Shown here piece after piece: positions 57,060 to 64,000 of a DNA stretch of 64,000 bases. The stretch's first letter is position 1. Every line of letters begins with the position of its first letter. The notes under the pieces are model-generated. The model worked only from the letters and a program-made list of their open reading frames with translations. It was not told the DNA's origin and did no database searches. A program made the translations under genes and the position numbers. This DNA is from Piezodorus guildinii (lineage: Eukaryota > Arthropoda > Insecta > Hemiptera > Pentatomidae): NCBI GenBank assembly GCA_023052935.1, contig CM041298.1:116915977-116979976 (forward strand). The letters are read 5' to 3'.

Positions 57060-57390
57060 TGATGATACCCTGCAAAGAGAGAAGCTGCATTATTCTCTTA
57101 ATAGACAGGATAACATGACTATACGCAGGGAAGGGTGGCATGAATATACACAGGACACTGTCAACTTAATAAGCATCTCAAAATATAGGGTTGGTGTCCC
57201 CACCCACTTTCAGATTGAAAGTAGATGAAACTGTCTATCATGTGATATGCAGTTTTGAAGAGATTGCTAGGATACGGTTTTACCACTTTGACAATGACCG
57301 TATTTCAGATTCTAAGCTAGGTGAACTGATCAACCCTTAAAATTTTATGAGACTCACTAAGGTGATAGGTCTGTATTAACAGAGTAATAG
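57060..57390 (+). pseudogene. Possible LINE ORF2 C-terminal fragment
   Basis: Plus-strand frames read DTLQREKLHYSLNRQDN and, after a frame change, VDETVYHVICSFEEIARIRF followed by LGELINP-NFMRLTKVIGL. The second resembles the 'ETxxHxLCxCxxLxxxR' C-terminal zinc region of several LINE clades. No RT motif in view; stops interrupt. It could be a different gene fragment. Confidence 0.4.
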
Positions 57391-57440
57391 ACAACGCAAG
57401 ATAAGATTACTGCAGTGCAAAAGGAAATCCAGCAAAAAAA

Positions 57441-58175
57441 TCTGGTGCGGGCAACACACGACTTTCACTTACCATTCCATTTTTAAAATCAATGAAAAGA
57501 TTTTCTAATACAGTTAGAGATTAAAATACGTGAAACCATTAAAGAAATAATTAAATTGAATTTCTATAGAAACATGTGTTTTATTAACAAATCTATTATA
57601 TTATTATCTAAAATAATCAGATTTATCGGCTTTTCATCACTCTTTATTAACTTTTACAAGTTTGTTCATTAGATAATATTTATTCTAAAAGCTTTAACTT
57701 TCCAACGGTATGTTATACGTGTATATTACTGTTGCTATGTTCAAAATAGAAAAATTGCATTAAACAAATATTTTTTTCAGTTTTCCTTTAGTTAGATATT
57801 GAATTCGTTCAACTTATATATTTATGTGTTTTTCATCGGTGGTAACAAGATAATATATTTATTTTTACAAAATCTACAAAATTAAAGGTACTTTAAAGAA
57901 AAAAAATGTAAAGTATCGGCATTTAGGCCATTTCAGACCATTTTAATCAGAATGAAAACTACATGATATTGAAGCCCATTAAATTCTACATCGATATAGC
58001 GAGTTTAATCAAAATCGTCGTAACCGTTTTTGAGAAAATCGAAAAAAGGTGCAAAATGCATGGTCTAAAGTGGATCTTCTGGTAAGCTCATATTAATGAA
58101 AACGGTTTTGTAACGCCTCGGGCGCATATGTGTCTTAAATATGAAATTTCAGTTACACAGAACTTACCGTTTCCG
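57441..58175 (+). repeat. Repeat H, 3'-truncated copy
   Basis: Good 5' end (TCTGGTGCGGGCAACACACG, ACTTTCACTTACC) and body through GAACTTACCGTTTCCG, ending before the CA microsatellite. Confidence 0.85.
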
Positions 58176-58239
58176 CACATCCGCAAAAACATCCGACTTT
58201 GTTGGCTATATAGAAGTTTCTCGGGATAGATGAAAATAA

Positions 58240-58615
58240 TGGGAAATAGTAACGTCTAGTATACTATAAATGCTTTTGGTTTATTATTTCACATTAAATT
58301 TAAATAAATAGGAAATACAAAATTCGAAGGCTTACGTTTCAATATGCGTAGAATTAGAATAACGAATAAAAAAAATTCGTTTGTCAGCCGTCCGCCGTAT
58401 GCTGTCCTTGGCTTTTCTCTTTGAACTACTGAACCAATTTTTTGGATATTTGGCTACAAAATACCAGGGCATCCAACGATGATCCTAACACCTAGGCGTT
58501 GATATTAGCCGATTAGTTCTAAATTGGTGGCAGTAAGTTTAAAAAAATGATTTTATTCACTAATTCAGTTATTTCTTAAGGTAGAGAAAAAATGAATTCG
58601 AGGTTTTTAACCTAG
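58240..58615 (-). repeat. Repeat X copy
   Basis: Co-linear on the minus strand with 7335-7700. The right end abuts SINE-B. The segment TATAAATGCTTTTGGTTTATT near its left end recurs at 59104 in the next copy. Confidence 0.6.
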
Positions 58616-58930
58616 CGGAGGGAGCGGCGTGGACTAGTGGTTAGAGCGCTAGTCTACTGTGCTCCGGGTCCTGGGTTCGAATCCCGGTTGTGGTGGAATA
58701 TTATTTATTCTGTTATTTCAGCCAGGGAACGATCCTTGGGTATGGAGACCCTCCTGGGGCACACCCAGCCTCATTCAAGTGGGTACCCAAAAATAGGGAA
58801 AAACCTGGCTGCTGAGCGTGATCTAGGTCGAATCACCTCATTGCACAGCCGTTGGCCTAGAAACTGTGAGAATCTTTACATGTACTGAGCCCAAAACTCT
58901 TCATGGGTTGTAGTGATATAGGTTTTTTTT
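58616..58930 (+). mobile_element. SINE-B (tRNA-derived), single copy here
   Basis: tRNA-like head with A-box ACTAGTGGTTAGAGCG and B-box GGGTTCGAATCCC, followed by a unique body (GGGAACGATCCTTGGGTATG, CACCTCATTGCACAGCC) and a T-run near 58922-58931. Flanks (A)ACCTAG and (T)ACCTAG may be a short TSD. Inserted between two repeat X segments. Not a functional tRNA gene: no matching acceptor stem. Confidence 0.7.
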
Positions 58931-59275
58931 TTACCTAGAAAGCGCCAATAATTATGCTAAAAAAATGATTTTATATGGTCAAGCTACAACTTATAGTTGA
59001 TGTGATTCCCTGATATCTAGTTTATTATAGATGGTAGAGAAACAACGTAATAATGTTTTTAAATCATTAAATTGTATATGAATGAAAATGGAAAGGAAGC
59101 CTAGTATAAATGCTTTTGGATTATTATTTTCAATAACGAACCTTTGTAATCAAACAAAAAAAAATTTGCTTTCAAAATTTGAGGACTTATCTTTCAAGAT
59201 ACGTTAAACCAAAAAAAAAACGAATAATAACAAAATCCGTAGGTCCTCCGTTCCCCGTACGGCAATTTTTCATTG
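58931..59275 (-). repeat. Repeat X copy
   Basis: Shares AGTATAAATGCTTTTGG, GAGGACTTATCTTTCAA and the CGAATAA...GTCCTCCG stretch with 58240-58615 in the same orientation. Confidence 0.55.
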
Positions 59276-60127
59276 AATTATTTGTTACTTTTTATATTAG
59301 TTAACTGTCTATAAATAGCTTTATAAAAAGTTATACCATAATATAGATATTTGGAAATAATAAAGCATTATGTAATAATTTGCAGCGTTTTTATTCTGTT
59401 TCTGGATCATCTCGATTGCTCTGGGCTCAGCCACTCAGCGGTAACCCACTCAGCCAGCCACCATTATACTAGTTTGAATAAAATTAAGTTTAAATGTATA
59501 ATTTCATTTTAAATCAAACCGTTTCTTCACCTTCTTCCTCCCTGTTGCTAGGCCAACCGCAAAGAAGTCGGCCTAGGGATCTACTCAATTGATTATCAAT
59601 TGAAATTCATTTGGAGAACATTGATCGGGTCAAACATAATTTACCAAATTCGCAAGATGCTCAGCAACGCAGTTACGAATATAAAAAATAATAATAATGA
59701 ATAATAAATAAATAAATTTACAGCAGATCAATTTAAAAGTAATTCATTTAATAATTTCCACTCTATTTCGAATTAATTTTATACCACCAGGAAATAAATA
59801 AATTTGCTTCTTTATCTTTTTGTTTATGAATTAATTTATTATGTAATCAGTTCGAATTACATCCTCAGTGTAATGTACTGATTATTTTAAGGCTAATATA
59901 TATTTTTATAAAAAAAGTATTCTCTAAAAAGCTTTTTTATTAGTCAAATTAAAAACGGTATTAATTATTTTCGCTTCCGGAAGATAATTGCTCAATTAGA
60001 GTGCTCAATTCACTAAGCCAATTAATTTTTTTATTAATATTCTAAAATGGTTTTAAATTAGATTCATGCTGAATAAATTATATGTATGTATAGATGTATA
60101 TATGTATATATATATATATATATATTA
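59276..60127. other. Unrecognised AT-rich sequence
   Basis: A GC-richer patch near 59400-59465 and 59525-59580 without an ORF. Confidence 0.4.
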
Positions 60128-61022
60128 TTGGGTTGATGCAAAATTAATGCAGGTTTTTAGTAGGTATTGTAAATACGCCATATCTTTACTTTAACCATAT
60201 ATATTTAATCAAAATAATTTCCATCTGAATCAATGCACTTTTGCCAACGTTCAACAAGCTTTCTTATTCCACCAGAAAAAAAATCCGAATCCCTGGACTC
60301 AATGAAATCACGAAAAGAATTTTCAATGTCGTCCTGGTTTTGAAAATTTTTCTCCCTCAAAAAGTTGTCCAGATGCCTGAAAAAGTGGAAGTCTGTAGGA
60401 GAGAGGTCAGGTGAATAAGGCGGATGTTGGAGAACTTCGTAGCCCAACTCGTGCAGTCGTCGAAGCGTTGGTTGTGCAACGTGTGGTCTGGCGTTATCGT
60501 GGAGCAGAATCGGCCCCTTCCGATTCATCAATGCTGGGCAAAGACGTTGCAATTTTTGAGTTCCGAGTTCCGCCGCCATTTCTCGTGTGGTTTTGGTTGG
60601 GTCTTCTTCCACTTTTGACCTCAGCTGGTCGTTGTCCAGAGCAAGATGACGGCCCCGACCTTCCTTGTCTTCGAGGTCGAAATCTCCTCTGCGAAACTTC
60701 TGGAACCAACGCTGCACCGTGCACTCATTAATAGCCCCCTGACCCCACACTTCATTAATATTACGAGCCGTTTGCGCAGCGCTGCGCCCTAATTTAAATT
60801 CGTAAAAATAAATTTGACGAAAATCGCACTTTGACATTTTCGATTCAAGACCTTTGAACACACTGAACAAAACTATTTTACTAAACAAATTCATGGTGAA
60901 AGAGAGGGTATTAGATAAGGTTTGTTTTGGTATAATAATGATCAATGTTAGGATTAGCTTTGTTTACACAATTGGAATTAAGATATTGCAATAGAGGAAA
61001 CCTGCATTAATTTTGCATCAAC

Positions 61023-61026
<4 letters not shown>
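60128..61026 (-). mobile_element. Internally deleted cecropia-type mariner in a TA microsatellite
   Basis: 29-bp terminal inverted repeats (outer bases TTGGGTTGATGCAAAATTAA) at 60128-60156 and 60998-61026. Flanked by TA, with (TA)n continuing on both sides (60104-60127 and 61027-61091). 899 bp. Confidence 0.93.
60205..60837 (-). pseudogene. Mariner transposase with in-frame core deletion
   Basis: ATG at 60837 begins MSKCDFRQIYFYEF; the longer upstream frame has no family similarity. 210 residues against about 345 for the family. Residues 1-92 form the paired HTH DNA-binding domain (AQTARNINEVWGQGAINECT, WFQKFRRGDFDLED, GR-HLALDNDQLR). At residues 92-94 (ELG) the sequence jumps to TQKLQRLCPALMNRKG, so the linker, WVP motif and first catalytic aspartate are gone. 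The second aspartate (LLHDNARPHV) and the third (PYSPDLSPTD) remain, 34 residues apart, as DD34D requires. The frame stays open to YFD at the end. It could bind TIRs but not cut. Confidence 0.93.

Positions 61027-61091
<65 letters not shown>
61027..61091. repeat. TA microsatellite
   Basis: About 32 TA units directly right of the mariner. The insertion split a longer TA tract. Confidence 0.95.
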
Positions 61092-61094
<3 letters not shown>

Positions 61095-61497
61095 ACAAAT
61101 ATCAACATTATTATTGTATATAGGAAAAGGCTTTTAACTTGATATAATGGTTTTTGATGCCTTGATCCAATTTATCACCTGGTGATTCAGAATAATTCAG
61201 TTGTGTTATCTGTATTTGTCGCCAATTAATTTCTGTTATTCAAGATAAACCACGGCAGTTAAGCTTACTATCAAATAATTATATATTTTCATCTCATTAT
61301 ATATAGTATTAACAATAAGAAATAATGTTATAAGCTTTAAGTTTATGTAAATATAACTATATATATATATATATAGTTATATCAAGGCATTTTGAGTACA
61401 ATCTATGATATAAAAATATTGATATTATCAAACATTTTATTATATTCTATACTTGGGTGTCTCTTTAATGTCTCTTCGTATTACTAGACAGCAAGAG
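61092..61497. other. AT-rich sequence with a small palindrome
   Basis: A near-perfect palindrome ATATAACTATATATATATAT... at about 61355-61384; otherwise nothing recognised. Confidence 0.45.
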
Positions 61498-61778
61498 AGG
61501 GATCACTTACAGCTGAGTGGCTAGCATAACAGCCTCCCATGCCAAAGGTCACGGGTTCAAATCCGCAGGTGGTCCTAGGATTTTTTAATAGGAGTAAAAA
61601 ATCCTTAATTACGCCGCCCTTCGGAGGGGAAGTTAGTGGTCCCGAGCCTGTGCGATGTCAGGTACCCGTTAAAGATCCCTTTCCTAATAAAACCTGGATA
61701 GGCAAAATTTAGGACTCCACTGTAGCATCGTCCGATTAGCCATAGTAGCATAAAGTGACGTTAAATAAATAAATAAAA
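61498..61778 (+). mobile_element. SINE-A copy with 13-bp TSD
   Basis: Full-length with tRNA-like head and AAAT tail. Direct repeat TAGACAGCAAGAG at 61485-61497 and 61779-61791, the longest exact SINE duplication here. Confidence 0.93.
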
Positions 61779-62607
61779 TAGACAGCAAGAGGAACAAATA
61801 TGGGTTCCCTTTTTTTTTTTTAATTTTTTGGTTCCTCTTGAATTTTTGACTATGAGTTTGTTTTTTGTTTTTTTACTGTTATCCATTATTTACAAAAAAA
61901 TCCCATATCTATAATATCTACTTTTTGTACAAGCAAATAAAAATAAGTTCTACCAAATGAAAGAAGAAAAAAAAAACGCAAATACTAAAGTAAGTGTCGC
62001 ACATGAAGGAAAAAAAAAAAAATTAAAACTTTTAAGCGGGCATTTCAAGCTGTTATTATTATTTTTTCGTTAAATTGTATATTTCTCAGATCTCAATTTT
62101 TTAAATATTTGATTATCATTTTTTTTTTTTTTTTTATATCAAGTAGTTTGGGTTGTAATTCTCGAATCTGTTGGTTTGTTGGATATCATTGAAATTGTAC
62201 AACAAGGCTACTTTCTTTGGCTAATCAAGAATACGAGGAGACAAAAATTAACAAAAAAATAAGAATGATTAAAATTTAATTTTCTTCATGATGTTATGCG
62301 ACATTCTTACTTTTCTATTATTAGGGTTGGGCTGTTCTACTTTTAGGAAATTTTATATTTTATATATATAGCGACAGAAAGAATATAATAATAAGTTTGA
62401 TAATTTCAATATTGTATTCATTGAATGTGCCTAAAATGCCTTAATATCAGGAAGAAACGTCAAATATAACTAAAATGCGGTGAAGAAAATACAGTATTAA
62501 TTTATATATGTATAGTTATATAATTACATACATTTAAAGCATATAACATTATTTGTTATTTTTAATACCATATATAATGAGATGAAAATATATCGAATTA
62601 ATACGAG
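61779..62607. other. Homopolymer-rich sequence, nothing recognised
   Basis: Several T and A runs (61812, 62120, 61965, 62010); no gene or repeat family recognised. Confidence 0.45.
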
Positions 62608-63059
62608 CTTACTGTATCGACGTAAAATTTAATGGGCTTTAATATGATGTAGGTTTCATTCTGATTGAAATAGTCTGACATGGCTTAAATGCCGATATTT
62701 AAATTTTCTTCCTCTAAAGTACCTTTAACTTTGCAGATTTAAAAAAAGTTTTTATCACATCATCTTACAGCTTTGATAAATATCGGCTAAATATGCAAGT
62801 TGAGCGAATTTTATGAACAACAGAAAGAGAAAAATGAAAAAATATGTTTTTATGCAATTTATTTCATTTTTTTTTACTTAAAAAGACCGTAATATGGATT
62901 TTTAATATACTGTTGGAAAGCTAAAGATGTTAGGAAAAATATTATCTATCATGTAGATAAACCTTTGACCATTTATTTTCGTTTATAAATTTGTTGAAAA
63001 AATCTTATATTGACATAAATACCGGAGATAAGTGAAAGTCGTGAGTTGTGCGCACTAGA
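62608..63059 (-). repeat. Repeat H, 5' half
   Basis: Minus strand: 5' end TCTAGTGCGCACAACTCACG at 63059, subterminal ACTTTCACTTATC, then the body to about 62608 (GTATCGACGTAAAATTTAA). The 3' half is missing. Confidence 0.75.
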
Positions 63060-63400
63060 TTTTTTATAACAACTCTTGGTCATAATAGTTTTTTTTATAA
63101 ACATAAAAGTTTTTTAAATATTTACGAAAAATATATAAATTTCAGTTTTGTCTACTTCATTACGACATTTATTACGAGGATTATTCATTGGAAACAAATT
63201 AATAAGTATTTTTAAAGTTATTCAACAACGCTTGGTCGATAAAAATTTTTGTTTCTTAGATATTTACGAAAAACTTACAAGTATCAGTTTTACTATACTT
63301 CTACCCCTCCTCAATATTATGTGGGAGTTATTACGAGAAGTATATGAAGATTTGTGTCATGTTTTAGCTTCCTTTTTTCAATATATATAGAATAGAATAG
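63060..63400. repeat. Diverged direct repeat (~150 bp x 2)
   Basis: CAACTCTTGGTC..ATATTTACGAAAAA..ATTTCAGTTTTGTCTACTTC at about 63069 and CAACGCTTGGTCG..ATATTTACGAAAAA..TATCAGTTTTACTATACTTC at about 63226 align in order. The 80-codon frame over it is A/T-rich with no recognisable domain. Confidence 0.5.
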
Positions 63401-63407
63401 ATAGAAT

Positions 63408-64000
63408 AGAAAAAAAAAATTATTCTGGGACTAGGTCCCCTAAGAATAACAGTTATGTACAATAGAAATATTGAATATGTCTGGCCAACAGACAAGAAGC
63501 ATGATTAATTATTATTTACAAAAAATTACAATTATTTACAATGAGAAAAATACCATACATAAAAAAAAATAAAGAAATTAATGAAAAATATATATCTTCT
63601 AATTTTATCTTCTGAAAAACTAAAATTTTATTCAACCGAAATCAAATTCAAAGCAAATTAAAATTTGGGCGGTAAACAGTAATCTTCATTCACTCAATGT
63701 AGATTTCTATCATATATCATATCACATTTGCTGATCGTCTATTTGGGATGACAGAAGGTATAGGAAAAGTTGGGATTTGAATGAGGATAAAGAGGCAGCA
63801 TGGCGGATGTGGATAGGTAGAGAATTCCAGAGTGTGGTAGAGCGAACAATAAAGGAACGATCAAAAGTTTTGGTTCTGTGGGTAGGAAGGTAAAGGTCAG
63901 ACTGTCGCGATCTAGTTTCAAGGGAGTGGACTGAGGATTTAAATTGAAGGAGACTGTGGATATAGGAAGGATGCTGGGAGTTAATAGTTTGGTAGAGGTA
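63408..64000 (-). pseudogene. CR1/L2-like LINE 3' portion, cut by the window end
   Basis: Minus strand from 64000 reads YLYQTINSQHPSYI, LLQFKSSVHS, SDLYLPTHRTKTFDRSFIV and TLWNSLPIHIRH (about 64000-63790). It is clearly homologous to the open frame at 52555-52974. The 3' end (TTATTCTGGGACTAG on the plus strand, 63419) lies near 63408. The rest lies beyond the window, so its integrity cannot be judged. Confidence 0.75.

Noticed and set aside
58626..58700. Functional tRNA gene
   Set aside because: A and B boxes are good and the T arm pairs, but the acceptor ends do not pair and a SINE body follows.

Overview
This is an AT-rich (roughly two-thirds A+T by eye) eukaryotic window built almost entirely of transposable elements. 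I found no convincing host gene. The repertoire (a Jockey-type LINE without RNase H, an R1-clade LINE, RTE-like and RNase H-bearing LINE fragments, mariner, tRNA-derived SINEs) points to an arthropod, most likely an insect. I cannot name the species or order.

Layout. 1-3.3 kb: two tRNA-derived SINE copies, then copies of a ~0.9 kb high-copy repeat that I call repeat H. 4.8-6.7 kb: a repeat H copy split by an inverted-repeat-bounded element that carries an orphan ORF and an RTE fragment. 6.7-9.7 kb: a hairpin and RTE-like fragments. 9.6-23.3 kb: a direct tandem duplication of a ~6.35 kb unit, bounded by three RTE-like RT fragments of which the middle one is a visible recombinant. Each unit carries repeat H, a SINE and an internally deleted mariner; only the first carries an extra truncated Jockey insertion. 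24.5-32.6 kb: one repeat H copy stretched over 8 kb by nested insertions: a palindromic MITE, a 30-bp-TIR element (itself hit by Jockey and RTE copies), and a full-length Jockey LINE (27937-32518) with intact ORF1 and ORF2 and a perfect 11-bp target-site duplication. 32.7-39.6 kb: SINEs and degenerate Jockey copies, one chimeric. 39.6-45.2 kb: a second repeat H copy split by a near-complete R1-clade LINE on the minus strand, inserted at the edge of a TG microsatellite. 45.3-64 kb: RNase H LINE fragments, a possible solo LTR, two further tRNA-derived SINE families, a CR1/L2-like LINE fragment, a deleted mariner inserted in a TA microsatellite, and more SINE and repeat H copies.

How the parts interact. 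Repeat H has a TCTGGTGC 5' end, a 12-bp subterminal inverted repeat, an internal CA/TG microsatellite and a hairpin at its 3' terminus, resembling non-autonomous Helitron/Helentron (HINE-like) elements. It acts as a landing pad: at least seven other insertions sit inside its copies. The Jockey element at 28-32.5 kb is the only element that looks capable of autonomous movement. Family names come from recognised protein motifs and structure; no database search was run. Orientation of repeat H is defined with the TCTGGTGC end as 5'.
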